From Desulfofundulus kuznetsovii DSM 6115 (GTDB lineage Bacteria > Bacillota > Desulfotomaculia > Desulfotomaculales > Desulfovirgulaceae): 64,000 nt of DNA. Shown here one piece after another: positions 24,813-33,518 of this stretch. Position 1 is the stretch's first letter. Each line of letters begins with the position of its first letter. Below the pieces are notes generated by a model that saw only the letters and a program-made list of their open reading frames with translations, ran no database searches and was not told the DNA's origin. Location of the stretch: positions 3,107,001-3,171,000 of the forward strand of contig NC_015573.1 in NCBI RefSeq assembly GCF_000214705.1, written 5' to 3'. Made by a program: the position numbers and the translations under genes.

Positions 24813-26735
24813 CTAGCCCCTGCGCGTATGATTAAGCAAACCTCCCGCCAGGATGATCTCCACCTGTCGGGGCGTTAGCTGCGCCCGGACTTTAAAGGTT
24901 ATGTTGCGGGTGACGTTTTTAACTTCCAGTTCCGCTCCTTCTTGCAGGGCCCGGTGTAGCTGATCGATCTGCAGCACGTCGTCCTGCTCCAACCTGTCGT
25001 AATCTGCAGGCTCAATGAAGGTGAGGGGCAGAATGCCAAAGTTGATCAGGTTGTCCCGGTGAATGCGGGCAAAGGATTTGGCCAGCACGGCTTTCACACC
25101 CAGGTACATGGGAACAAGCGCGGCGTGCTCCCGGCTGGAGCCCTGGCCGTAATTTTCCCCGCCCACGATAATCCCGCCTCCGGCCTCCCTGGCTCTGCGG
25201 GGGAAAGAAGGATCCACGGCGGCAAAAACATACTCGGCCATGGCCGGGATATTGGAACGCAGGGGCAATACCCTGGCCCCGGCCGGCATAATGTGGTCCG
25301 TAGTGATGTTGTCGCCTACCTTAAGGAGCACCCGGCCCTCTATGCTCCGGGGTAGAGGTTCAGCCACCGGCAGGGGCTTTATGTTTGGACCGCGCACGAT
25401 TTCCACGTTATCCGGGTTATCAGCAGGGGGTATGATCATGCGGTCATCCACATGGAATCTTTCAGGCAGCGCAATTACCGGAGGGTCGCCCAGTTCCCTC
25501 GGGTCGGTCAGCCTGCCCGTGAGGGCAGTTGCTGCCGCAGTCTCCGGGCTTGCCAGGTACACCCGGGCATCGGCCGTACCGCTGCGCCCCTTGAAGTTCC
25601 GGTTGATGGTCCGCACCGAAACCCCGCCGGAAGGGGGGGCCTGCCCCATGCCAATGCACGGCCCGCAGGCGCACTCCAGGATCCGGGCACCGGCGGCCAC
25701 CAGATCCGCCAGGGCACCGTTTTGTGCCAGCATGGTGAGAACCTGCCGGGAGCCGGGGGCGATAACGAGACTCACCCGGGGATGCACCACTTTCCCCTTG
25801 AGAATGGCCGCAACCTTCATCAGGTCCAGGTAAGAAGAGTTGGTACAGCTGCCGATGACCACCTGGTCCACGGCCAGCGGCCCCACCTCGCGCACGGGCT
25901 TTACATTGTCGGGACTGTGGGGGCAGGCCACCAGGGGCTCCAGGGTGCTTAAATCAATATCCAGCACTTCATCATACGCAGCATCCGGGTCCGGCCCCAG
26001 TTCCACCCAGACCTCTTCCCGGCCCTGGGCCCGTAAAAAGGCCCTGGTTACTTCATCACTGGGGAAGATGGAAGTGGTGGCTCCCGTCTCCGCCCCCATG
26101 TTGGTGATGGTAGCCCGCTCAGGCACGGTCAGGGATTTAACCCCTTCCCCGCCGTACTCCAGGATCTTGCCCACCCCACCCTTAACGGTAAGGCGGCGTA
26201 AAACCTCCAGAATCACGTCCTTGGCCGTGGCCCACGGCGCCAGCCGGCCGTGCAGCCGGATGTTGACCACCCCGGGCATAATCATATGGAAAGGACCTCC
26301 CCCCATGGCCACCGCCACGTCCAGGCCGCCCACCCCAATGGCCAGCATGCCCAGGCCCCCGGCCGTAGGGGTATGGCTGTCCGATCCCAGCAGGGTTTTG
26401 CCGGGTACGCCGAACCTTTCCAGGTGAACCTGGTGGCAGATGCCGTTACCCGCCCTGGAGAAATAAGCCCCGTATTTAGCTGCCGTACTTTGTAAGAACC
26501 GGTGGTCGTCGGCATTTTCAAAGCCGGTCTGCAGGGTGTTGTGATCCACGTAAGATACGGAAAGCTCCGTTTTTACCCGGGGAATGCCCATAGCTTCAAA
26601 CTGCAGGTAAGCCATGGTACCGGTAGCATCCTGGGTAAGGGTTTGATCTATCCTGATGGCGATCTCCCGACCCGGTTGCATGGTACCGGAAACCAGGTGA
26701 TTGAGCAGGATCTTCTGGGTGAGATTATAGCCCAT
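24813..26735 (-). CDS. acnA: Aconitate hydratase
   Basis: This 640-residue 4Fe-4S enzyme isomerises citrate and isocitrate through cis-aconitate; methyl homologues are possible. Cluster and substrate motifs are GSDSHTPTAGGLGMLAIGVG near residue 110, VIGSCTNSSYLDLM near 300 and CACGPCIGMGQAPPSGGVS near 365. The C-terminal swivel domain carries GENYGQGSSREHAALVP. This is the compact bacterial aconitase rather than LeuCD. ATG 26735 follows GAGGTGG. It sits between the FrdA-like flavoprotein and hdrCB and two genes from isocitrate dehydrogenase. Confidence 0.93.
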   Translation of the reverse strand: MGYNLTQKILLNHLVSGTMQPGREIAIRIDQTLTQDATGTMAYLQFEAMGIPRVKTELSVSYVDHNTLQTGFENADDHRFLQSTAAKYGAYFSRAGNGICHQVHLERFGVPGKTLLGSDSHTPTAGGLGMLAIGVGGLDVAVAMGGGPFHMIMPGVVNIRLHGRLAPWATAKDVILEVLRRLTVKGGVGKILEYGGEGVKSLTVPERATITNMGAETGATTSIFPSDEVTRAFLRAQGREEVWVELGPDPDAAYDEVLDIDLSTLEPLVACPHSPDNVKPVREVGPLAVDQVVIGSCTNSSYLDLMKVAAILKGKVVHPRVSLVIAPGSRQVLTMLAQNGALADLVAAGARILECACGPCIGMGQAPPSGGVSVRTINRNFKGRSGTADARVYLASPETAAATALTGRLTDPRELGDPPVIALPERFHVDDRMIIPPADNPDNVEIVRGPNIKPLPVAEPLPRSIEGRVLLKVGDNITTDHIMPAGARVLPLRSNIPAMAEYVFAAVDPSFPRRAREAGGGIIVGGENYGQGSSREHAALVPMYLGVKAVLAKSFARIHRDNLINFGILPLTFIEPADYDRLEQDDVLQIDQLHRALQEGAELEVKNVTRNITFKVRAQLTPRQVEIILAGGLLNHTRRG

Positions 26736-26785
26736 AAATACCACCTCTTCTATTGGAGTAACAGAACCAGGCCGCTTCCAGCGAA

Positions 26786-26804
26786 GGGTAAATGTTTATT
26801 ACCC
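26786..26804. promoter_or_regulatory. Inverted repeat upstream of aconitase
   Basis: GGGTAA and TTACCC arms surround a 7-nt centre in the 87-bp gap between the FrdA-like gene and acnA. The neighbouring AATTGGGTAAT resembles the sequence around the gntR operator. Possible regulator site; weak evidence. Confidence 0.35.
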
Positions 26805-26822
26805 AATTATATCATTAATAAC

Positions 26823-28448
26823 TTAACTATAGCGACGCTCTTTGACTTCGGGACGGGTATAATCGGGAAGCAACAGCGGTGAGACGCGCCCCTTTTCAAT
26901 GCCTTCGGCAGCCAGTTCCCGATGATAACGGCGCACGTGTTCCAGCGTAAGCTTTCCAGGTGAAGGACCCTCCCTGGCAAAAAGCGCCGCTGCCTGTCCG
27001 GCCCGCCGGCCAAAGACAAAAATGTCCACCAGGGAGTTCCCGCCCAGGCGGTTCCTGCCCTGCACCCCTCCCGCCACCTCGCCGGCCGCAAAAAGGCCGG
27101 GTATATCTGTTCTCCCTTCCGGATCGATCTCGATGCCACCATTCTGGTAATGCTGAGTTGGAAAGACAAGGATGGGCTCTTTGTGGACGTCGATACCATA
27201 TTCGCGAAACCGGTGCACTATGCCGGCAAACATCCGGTCCAGTTTTCCTTCTCCACCGCGGATATCAATTAGAGGTGTATCCAGCCACACCCCCTCCATG
27301 CCCGTAGGTGTGCGTACCCCATTTTTCCTGTCCCGCACTTCCCGGATGATCGCCGAAGAGGTTACGTCGCGGGTTTCCAGTTCGTTGATAAACCTTTCCC
27401 CGTGTACGTTCACCAGCTGGGCACCGTTGCCCCGCAGGGCCTCGGTGATCAGCTGGCCCAACATCTGCTCCGGCCAGGCGGCACCGGTAGGGTGGTACTG
27501 AATGGCGTCCATGTGCAAAAGGCGGGCTCCGGCCCGGTAAGCAATCACCAGCCCGTCGGCAGTGGCACCGTAGTGGTTCGTGGTAGGGAATTTATTGGGG
27601 TGCAGGCGGCCAATGCCGCCGGTAGCCAGGATAACCGCTTTAGCCCGGACAATGATGTGCTCGCGGGTCTCCAGGTTCATCAAAATGGCCCCCGCACAGC
27701 GGCCTCTTTCGTCCAGCAAAAGTTCCACCGCGGGACTGAATTCCAGCACCTCCACCCTTCTGTTCCACAGCTCATCGCGAATGACCCGCATAAATTCCAT
27801 ACCGCTTAAGTCCTTGCAGGAGTGCACCCGGCGGCGGCAGTGCCCCCCGGCAAAGGATACCACCAGATCCCCGTTCGGGTGGGTATCAAACATGGCCCCC
27901 AGGTCCTTCAGCCATTCCACGATCAGGGGCGCATCGTGTACCAGCGCCCAGACCAGCTCCCGCTTATTCTGGAACCTTCCTCCGCCAATGGTATCCAGAA
28001 AATGCAAATAGGGAGAGTCATTGGGCTGGGTGGCGGCGGCAATACCTCCTTCCGCCATCATGGTATTGGCATCGCCCAACCTCAGCTTGGTGGTCAGGAG
28101 CACCCGCGCTCCATTTTCGTGGGCAATGAGGGCGGCAGTTGCTCCCCCGCCACCCCCGCCCACCACCAGGACATCCACATCGTAATCTATACGGCTGAGG
28201 TCCACACGATCCGGGTCAATACGGCTGTAGGCCTCCAGGAGATCCACCAGTTCATTTTGCATGCGCTGGCCTTTATTGGGACCCACCCTTACCGGCCGCA
28301 TCCCATCCGGACGGAAGTCGGGGTGGCATTGCTCGAGCAGGCGGGTTTTCTCTTCCGGCGTCAGGCGCGGAATTTCCTGCTGGAGGCGAAAGGCACGGGT
28401 AGCTTCCAGTTTGCGAATTGATTCCTGCATTTCTATGGGATAGCCCAC
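26823..28448 (-). CDS. FrdA/TfrA-like flavoprotein, intact paralogue
   Basis: This 541-residue FAD protein is the full-length equivalent of the broken gene at 10761-12391. It has the FAD site DVDVLVVGGGGGGATAALIA near residue 80, GGHCRRRVHSCKDLSG, FPTTNHYGATADGL, DAIQYHPTGAAWPEQM, PTQHYQNGGIEID and NRLGGNSLVDIFVFGRRAG. GTG 28448 follows GGGAGGAG by 7 nt; the longer frame overlaps the upstream gene without a site. Members oxidise succinate or reduce fumarate; given PrpF, aconitase and Idh alongside, oxidation of a tricarballylate-like acid is an alternative. Confidence 0.87.
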   Translation of the reverse strand: MGYPIEMQESIRKLEATRAFRLQQEIPRLTPEEKTRLLEQCHPDFRPDGMRPVRVGPNKGQRMQNELVDLLEAYSRIDPDRVDLSRIDYDVDVLVVGGGGGGATAALIAHENGARVLLTTKLRLGDANTMMAEGGIAAATQPNDSPYLHFLDTIGGGRFQNKRELVWALVHDAPLIVEWLKDLGAMFDTHPNGDLVVSFAGGHCRRRVHSCKDLSGMEFMRVIRDELWNRRVEVLEFSPAVELLLDERGRCAGAILMNLETREHIIVRAKAVILATGGIGRLHPNKFPTTNHYGATADGLVIAYRAGARLLHMDAIQYHPTGAAWPEQMLGQLITEALRGNGAQLVNVHGERFINELETRDVTSSAIIREVRDRKNGVRTPTGMEGVWLDTPLIDIRGGEGKLDRMFAGIVHRFREYGIDVHKEPILVFPTQHYQNGGIEIDPEGRTDIPGLFAAGEVAGGVQGRNRLGGNSLVDIFVFGRRAGQAAALFAREGPSPGKLTLEHVRRYHRELAAEGIEKGRVSPLLLPDYTRPEVKERRYS

Positions 28449-28467
28449 CTGAAATCTCCTCCCCGCA

Positions 28468-29148
28468 TTATAGCTTTTCAAATTCCCGTTTTAAATAGAG
28501 CTTCTTCAACTCTTCTTCACTGGCAGCGGCAATCCCGGCCAGAGCCTGATCGTGCAGGCCCGCCCGGATTTCAGCCACACGGTCCTTCAGGTGTTGGGGT
28601 TTGGGCCTCATATGTTTGCTGTAGTAACGGCGGACAAAGATGGCAATGTTGTACGGCACCAGCTGGGCCGGACAGCGGGCGGCACAGAGGCCGCACATAA
28701 TGCAATCAAAGGACAGTTCCGCCGCCCGGGCAAAATCCCCCCGCAGCGCCGCCGCCACGTAATACATGGGCTGTAATTTCTGCGGACAAACGCTGGTGCA
28801 GGTGTTGCACCCCAGGCAGCGGGCGGCTTCGGGGTAAAGCTGCAGTAGAGTTTCTAAAGGTGAACCCACTTTATCCAGGTCATAAATGGCTTTATTGACC
28901 GGGAAGTAGGGCAATTGCATGAGGGTCATATGGGGTGTAACCGGCGTCTGGCAGGCCAAACCGACCTGTATCCGGAAGTTGCCGGGCACCCGGTATACCG
29001 TGGCACAGGCGCCGCAGAAACCGCCCCGGCAGCCACAGCCGCGGATAAGCTGGTAACCCGCCCATTCCAGGGCCTTCATAATAGTAAGCCCTTCTGGTAC
29101 CTCGTAGCGCTTCCCCATGATGTAAATTGGAATTAACGACTCTCCCAC
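28468..29148 (-). CDS. FrdB/TfrB-like iron-sulfur subunit, copy 2
   Basis: This 226-residue protein has a 2Fe-2S motif (CGCRGGFCGAC), two 4Fe-4S motifs (CLGCNTCTSVCP and CIMCGLCAARCP) and the same length as copy 1 at 12413-13093, though clearly diverged. GTG 29148 follows AAGGAGG. It precedes its flavoprotein partner by 20 nt. No cytochrome b or other anchor gene accompanies it, which again points to HdrCB as the exit for electrons. Confidence 0.86.
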   Translation of the reverse strand: MGESLIPIYIMGKRYEVPEGLTIMKALEWAGYQLIRGCGCRGGFCGACATVYRVPGNFRIQVGLACQTPVTPHMTLMQLPYFPVNKAIYDLDKVGSPLETLLQLYPEAARCLGCNTCTSVCPQKLQPMYYVAAALRGDFARAAELSFDCIMCGLCAARCPAQLVPYNIAIFVRRYYSKHMRPKPQHLKDRVAEIRAGLHDQALAGIAAASEEELKKLYLKREFEKL

Positions 29149-29162
29149 AGGGGACTACCTCC

Positions 29163-30164
29163 TTACCCGCTCATTTTGTCTACAATGGCCCCGGCCATTT
29201 CGGAGGTGCTGGCGCTGCCTCCCAGGTCGTAGGTCACCACACGTCCTTCGCTGATGACTTCGGCCAGCGCCTGCTCCACCCTGGCCGCCGCTTCCTTTTC
29301 ACCCAGGTACTTCAGCATCATAACGGCGGAAAGAATCATGGCCGAGGGGTTTACCCTGTTCTGCCCGGCGTATTTGGGGGCACTGCCGTGAACGGGTTCA
29401 AAGATGGCTATATCGGTGCCGATATTAGCCCCCGGGGCCATCCCCAGACCGCCCACCAGACCGGCGCAGAGATCCGATATGATGTCCCCGTAGAGGTTGG
29501 GCATCACCAGCACATCGTACAGCTCCGGTTTTTGCACCAGCTGCATGCACATGTTGTCCACAATGCGGTCCTCAAACTCAATTTGGGGGTAATTTTCGGC
29601 CACTTTCCGGGCCACGGCCAGAAACAGGCCGTCGGTGCACTTCATGATGTTGGCTTTATGGACCACAGTCACTTTTTTGCGTCCTTCCCGCACGGCATAT
29701 TCAAAGGCAAAGCGGACGATCCGTTCCGCCCCCCGGCGGGTGATAATCTTGATGCTTTCGGCCGCATCTTCGCCCACCATGTGTTCGATACCGGCATACA
29801 GGTCCTCGGTATTTTCCCGGACGACCACCAGATCCACATTATCGTAGCGCGACTTGACGCCCTGGTATGTACGGGCAGGACGGAGATTGGCGAACAAATC
29901 AAACTCCTTGCGCAGGGCCACATTAACACTGCGGAAACCGGTGCCTACGGGAGTGGTCAGGGGGCCCTTCAGGGCCACCTTGTTTTTTCTGATGGAGGCC
30001 AGGGTATCCTCCGGTAAAAGCTCCCCGTACTCCCTCAGGGCAGTTTCTCCGGCCAGTTTTTCCTCCCACTGAATATCCACCCCGGTAGCGGCCAGGACCG
30101 TCTTGGTAGCCGCCGTGATATCGGGACCAATGCCGTCTCCGGGAATCAGGGTGATGCGGTACAT
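29163..30164 (-). CDS. icd: Isocitrate dehydrogenase (isocitrate/isopropylmalate family)
   Basis: This 333-residue beta-decarboxylating dehydrogenase has [16 protein letters not shown] at the start, the substrate loop [20 protein letters not shown] with the S-x-N-x3-R pattern of isocitrate enzymes, and [17 protein letters not shown] for the metal. The [17 protein letters not shown] segment has the Lys-Tyr pair that recognises NADP in the E. coli enzyme, so NADP use is plausible despite the NAD-IDH-like size. It follows prpF by 30 nt and makes 2-oxoglutarate for the KorDABC system upstream. Confidence 0.85.
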   Translation of the reverse strand: MYRITLIPGDGIGPDITAATKTVLAATGVDIQWEEKLAGETALREYGELLPEDTLASIRKNKVALKGPLTTPVGTGFRSVNVALRKEFDLFANLRPARTYQGVKSRYDNVDLVVVRENTEDLYAGIEHMVGEDAAESIKIITRRGAERIVRFAFEYAVREGRKKVTVVHKANIMKCTDGLFLAVARKVAENYPQIEFEDRIVDNMCMQLVQKPELYDVLVMPNLYGDIISDLCAGLVGGLGMAPGANIGTDIAIFEPVHGSAPKYAGQNRVNPSAMILSAVMMLKYLGEKEAAARVEQALAEVISEGRVVTYDLGGSASTSEMAGAIVDKMSG

Positions 30165-30195
30165 GCCAGCCCCTCCTTTTGTGTGCTGTTATCAG

Positions 30196-31362
30196 TTAAA
30201 CTTCCGGCCAGAAAATCCGGCGCGGCACATAAACAAAACCATCCATGATGCGGCGGGCCGTCCGGGCCACCGCAGCTTTTTCCAACCGCGGATTGCCGCC
30301 GGCATCGCGGGTAATTTCGATTTCAAATTCCAAAGTGCCCGAAGGATGTCCCAACCTGACCACTTTGCCCCGCCGGGCAGATGGACCCAGGACCTCGCTG
30401 ACCACCGTCCCCTCCAGCTTGGCTGCCGTCGACGTGCAGATCCCACCCGTTACGGCGAAGGCCTTGTGCATCTTCTGCATGGACATGGTCCGTGCCACCA
30501 GGTCAATCTGGCCGGCTTCGATGACCCGGCCGTCGCTGGTTCTGTATGCACAGGGCGGGGAGACAAAAACGATCTTGGGTACCGCCGGGCTTTTCGCCGT
30601 GGCCTCCAGCCGGTGCGCCAGCCCCATCATTTCGGCGGCAATGCTCCGGATCTCTTCAATGCGGGCCAGTAACTGCGGGTTGCTGTTGATCGCATCCGGC
30701 AGTTCCACGCCGGTCAGCCCCAGGTCCGCGGCCTTAAAAAAGACCGCCGGGTTGGCGGCATCCACCAGGGACACCGTCAGCCTGGTCCCGTCGGAGAGGG
30801 TTATTTCATCCTTTAAATTGCCGGTCGGGAGTAATTTACCGGTAACCGCCCCTCCGGAATCCAGGAAGTTCAAAGTGATGCGGGCGCCGGTACCCGGCAC
30901 GCCGTCGATGGCCAGGTCACCCTCGGTGACCGCCCTTCCATCCTTAACGGGAACTTCCGCCGCAATGATTTTCCCGGTATTGGTGTTAAAGATGCGCACC
31001 GTGGTTACGGGCTCCACTGCTTTGACCAGGCCCTCGTCGATGGCAAAAGGACCTACGGCGGAAGAAATATTGCCGCAGTTGCCCTTATAATCCACCAGGG
31101 GGGCTGTAATGCTGACCTGCCCGAAGGTGTAATCCACATCGGCGTCGGGCCTGCTGGAACGCCCGATAATGGCCACCTTGCTGGTTAAAGAGTCCGCCCC
31201 GCCCAGGCCGTTAATTTGCCTGGGATCGGGACTGCCGAAGATGGCCAGGATCACCCGGTCCCGTGTTTCAGGATCCCGGGGCAGGTCGTTTTCCAGCAGG
31301 AAAACCCCTTTGCTGGTTCCTCCCCGGATGATGGCGCAGCGTATTTTTTCATACTCCCGCAC
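30196..31362 (-). CDS. prpF: PrpF-family isomerase (aconitate/methylaconitate isomerase-like)
   Basis: This 388-residue protein of the diaminopimelate-epimerase fold begins IRCAIIRGGTSKGVFLLEND and contains DYKGNCGNISSAVGPFAIDE with the catalytic Cys near residue 115. PrpF isomerises trans- or cis-2-methylaconitate and relatives; GalD and aconitate isomerase belong to the same family. GTG 31362 follows AAGGAGG. It is the first gene after leader RNA B and is followed by icd, frdBA-like genes and acn, which suggests that trans-aconitate or methylaconitate enters the pathway here. Confidence 0.85.
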   Translation of the reverse strand: MREYEKIRCAIIRGGTSKGVFLLENDLPRDPETRDRVILAIFGSPDPRQINGLGGADSLTSKVAIIGRSSRPDADVDYTFGQVSITAPLVDYKGNCGNISSAVGPFAIDEGLVKAVEPVTTVRIFNTNTGKIIAAEVPVKDGRAVTEGDLAIDGVPGTGARITLNFLDSGGAVTGKLLPTGNLKDEITLSDGTRLTVSLVDAANPAVFFKAADLGLTGVELPDAINSNPQLLARIEEIRSIAAEMMGLAHRLEATAKSPAVPKIVFVSPPCAYRTSDGRVIEAGQIDLVARTMSMQKMHKAFAVTGGICTSTAAKLEGTVVSEVLGPSARRGKVVRLGHPSGTLEFEIEITRDAGGNPRLEKAAVARTARRIMDGFVYVPRRIFWPEV

Positions 31363-31405
31363 GTCTAATCAACCTCCTTTTCTCATCCCGTCGGATAAAA
31401 TGGGG

Positions 31406-31552
31406 GTAAAAAACATAAAGGCAACCAGCATGTAACCGCAAGTTACAACTGGTTGCCTTATCCACTCTTACCGCCCGGTCTAACCCGCACGGTGGTGAAT
31501 AACCGCAGTTGCACCGAAGTTCCCGGCTATAAAGCTCATCAAAGGGAACTCC
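31406..31552 (-). ncRNA. Leader RNA B with terminator, upstream of prpF
   Basis: Reading the minus strand: a first hairpin (GAGTTCCC with GGGAACT), then P1 CAACTG (31511-31506) with CAGTTG (31451-31446), P2 TTATTCAC (31502-31495) with GTGGATAA (31465-31458), and an inner GC-rich P3. The 3' halves of P1 and P2 also form the left arm of a terminator stem AAGGCAACCAG / CTGGTTGCCTT ending in TTTATGTTTTTT. The folds are mutually exclusive, as in riboswitches and attenuators. It matches leader A in design, with changed but still paired stems. The ligand is unknown. Confidence 0.7.
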
Positions 31553-31606
31553 TCGGAAGATCGCTTTTGGAATTGTACACAAAATACATGGATTCCATCT
31601 TTAATT

Positions 31607-32884
31607 TTAGCGCATTAGCGAGGGCAGGTAAAGGGAAATTTTCGGGAATAAAACCAGGCATATAAGGGTAAGGATCATAACGGCTATAAATGGCAATACA
31701 CCCTTGACGACTTCTTCCAGACGCTCCCGGGCAATACCGCCTACCACGAACAGGTTCAACCCTACCGGAGGCGTGATCATGGCCAGTTCCATACTTACCA
31801 CCATAGCTACGGCAAAATGGATCATACTGATATCCAGGTGTTTAATTATCGGTATCAAAATGGGGAGGGTAATAAGTACGATAGAAACTGCTTCCAGGAA
31901 AGTACCCATAACAAAAAACATTACCAGAACAGCCACCCAGAACATACCCACCCCCAAATTGCTATTGGCGATCCATTGAGCAATTTTAGCGGGAATCTGT
32001 TCACTGGTTAAATACATGGCAAACGTCATGGCTGCAGGAATAATCAAGAAGATCATCGAAGTAATGCCAATGGCTTCCCTGAGGATGGAGCGAAATTTGT
32101 TCCAGGTCATTTCACGATAAATAAAGATGGTCACAAAAAGGGCGTAAAAGACGGATACAATTGAAGCTTCTGTCGGTGTACAGACCCCGCCGTAAATGCT
32201 GCCCAGAATGATCACAGGTAGCAAAAACCCGGGAACGGCTTTCCAGGTACATTGCCACCTGGTTTTCCAGTCGGCCTTGGGCTCACCGCCGTAATTTTTC
32301 AGGCGTGCATAAATGATAGATGTTATCAGGAGTACGCCGCCCAGTAAAATGCCTGGTAACACACCAGCCATAAACAGTTTACCGATGGACTCATTAGCCG
32401 TTACCCCGATGAGCACAAAGGTAATGCTGGGCGGGATCAAAATACCCAGGGTGCCGGAAGCAGCCACCAGCCCCATGGCGTAACGCTTCTCATACCCGGC
32501 CTCTACCATGGCCGGTATAAGAATGCCTCCGATGGCGGCAGCGGTGGCTGGGCTGGAACCCGAAATGGCGGCAAAGATCATGCAGGCCAGGATGGTTACT
32601 ACCGAAAGCCCTCCCCGCAGGTGACCGACCCAGGCCCGCAAGGCGGCAATCAGGTACCGGGAAATCCCCCCGTGGGCCATAACGGCACCGGCCAGGACAA
32701 AACCGGGAATAGCCATAAGCGGGGGAGACTCCAGGGCGGAAAACATCTTCTGGGCCACCATGTACAGGTTGAAGTCCGTAGTTAAGGCTAAAACCAGGAC
32801 ACTGGAAATGGCCAGGCTCAGGGCAATGGGTACATGCAAAAGGAACAAAATGATGAAAATACTAAAGAGTAGGGCTGCCTCCAT
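31607..32884 (-). CDS. dctM: TRAP transporter large permease DctM
   Basis: This 425-residue membrane protein has about 12 hydrophobic helices. The family loop AAISGSSPATAAAIGGILIP is near residue 110, with LVAASGTLGILIPPSITFVL and ELAMITPPVGLNLFVVGGIA near the C-terminus. It forms the translocation channel with DctQ. Its start overlaps dctQ by 23 nt, so the two are coupled. Leader RNA B lies between its stop and prpF. Confidence 0.94.
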   Translation of the reverse strand: MEAALLFSIFIILFLLHVPIALSLAISSVLVLALTTDFNLYMVAQKMFSALESPPLMAIPGFVLAGAVMAHGGISRYLIAALRAWVGHLRGGLSVVTILACMIFAAISGSSPATAAAIGGILIPAMVEAGYEKRYAMGLVAASGTLGILIPPSITFVLIGVTANESIGKLFMAGVLPGILLGGVLLITSIIYARLKNYGGEPKADWKTRWQCTWKAVPGFLLPVIILGSIYGGVCTPTEASIVSVFYALFVTIFIYREMTWNKFRSILREAIGITSMIFLIIPAAMTFAMYLTSEQIPAKIAQWIANSNLGVGMFWVAVLVMFFVMGTFLEAVSIVLITLPILIPIIKHLDISMIHFAVAMVVSMELAMITPPVGLNLFVVGGIARERLEEVVKGVLPFIAVMILTLICLVLFPKISLYLPSLMR

Positions 32885-33419
32885 GATGCGACATTACTCC
32901 TTTCTGTCCATCCTCGGTTTTCCCGCACCCCGCCACCAGCCTGTCCTTTCCCCCATTTTTTAAAAGGTGGTACAACTCTTCAATATACCGGATGCAAAGC
33001 ATAAAAGACGCAATGGGAACAAAAAAGTACACCGCCCACAAGGGAAACTGCGTATTTAAGGACCGCTGTCCTGTATGCAGATACTTGGTTTCCAAAACGT
33101 ATCCCACGTAAGTCAGGAACAGGCAGAACAAAATGCTGGCAATACTGGCAAAGATACTCACATAGTGTTGTACTTTTCGCGGCATATAATTGTATAAAAG
33201 ACTAACCCGGATGTGACGCCCGTCCCGCTGGGCGATGCTCCAGCCCAGAATACACCCCCAGACGAGTATATAAGTAGAGATCTCGTCCACCCAAAACAGG
33301 GGGTTTTTAAACACATAGCGGCTGATTACCCCGTAAAAGATCAGGGTTACTCCCGCAAAGAAAAAGATACCGGCAATGGCCTCCTCGAAGACGGAATAAA
33401 TACGCTGGAGACGGCTCAT
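32862..33419 (-). CDS. dctQ: TRAP transporter small permease DctQ
   Basis: The 185-residue protein has four predicted helices and the DctQ pattern YGVISRYVFKNPLFWVDEIS and WSIAQRDGRHIRV. It is the small integral subunit pairing with DctM. It follows the solute receptor gene by 99 nt. The C-terminal 30 residues after GGKDRLVAG are polar and extend past the usual end. Confidence 0.93.
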   Translation of the reverse strand: MSRLQRIYSVFEEAIAGIFFFAGVTLIFYGVISRYVFKNPLFWVDEISTYILVWGCILGWSIAQRDGRHIRVSLLYNYMPRKVQHYVSIFASIASILFCLFLTYVGYVLETKYLHTGQRSLNTQFPLWAVYFFVPIASFMLCIRYIEELYHLLKNGGKDRLVAGCGKTEDGQKGVMSHHGGSPTL

Positions 33420-33518
33420 ATTTTCCCCCCTTCACCCGTCAAAACCGGGGGAACCCGGGTGCACCGTTTATGGTACACCCGAAACCTCCCGCACTAAACC
33501 CTTCTCAGGGCTGAAAAT

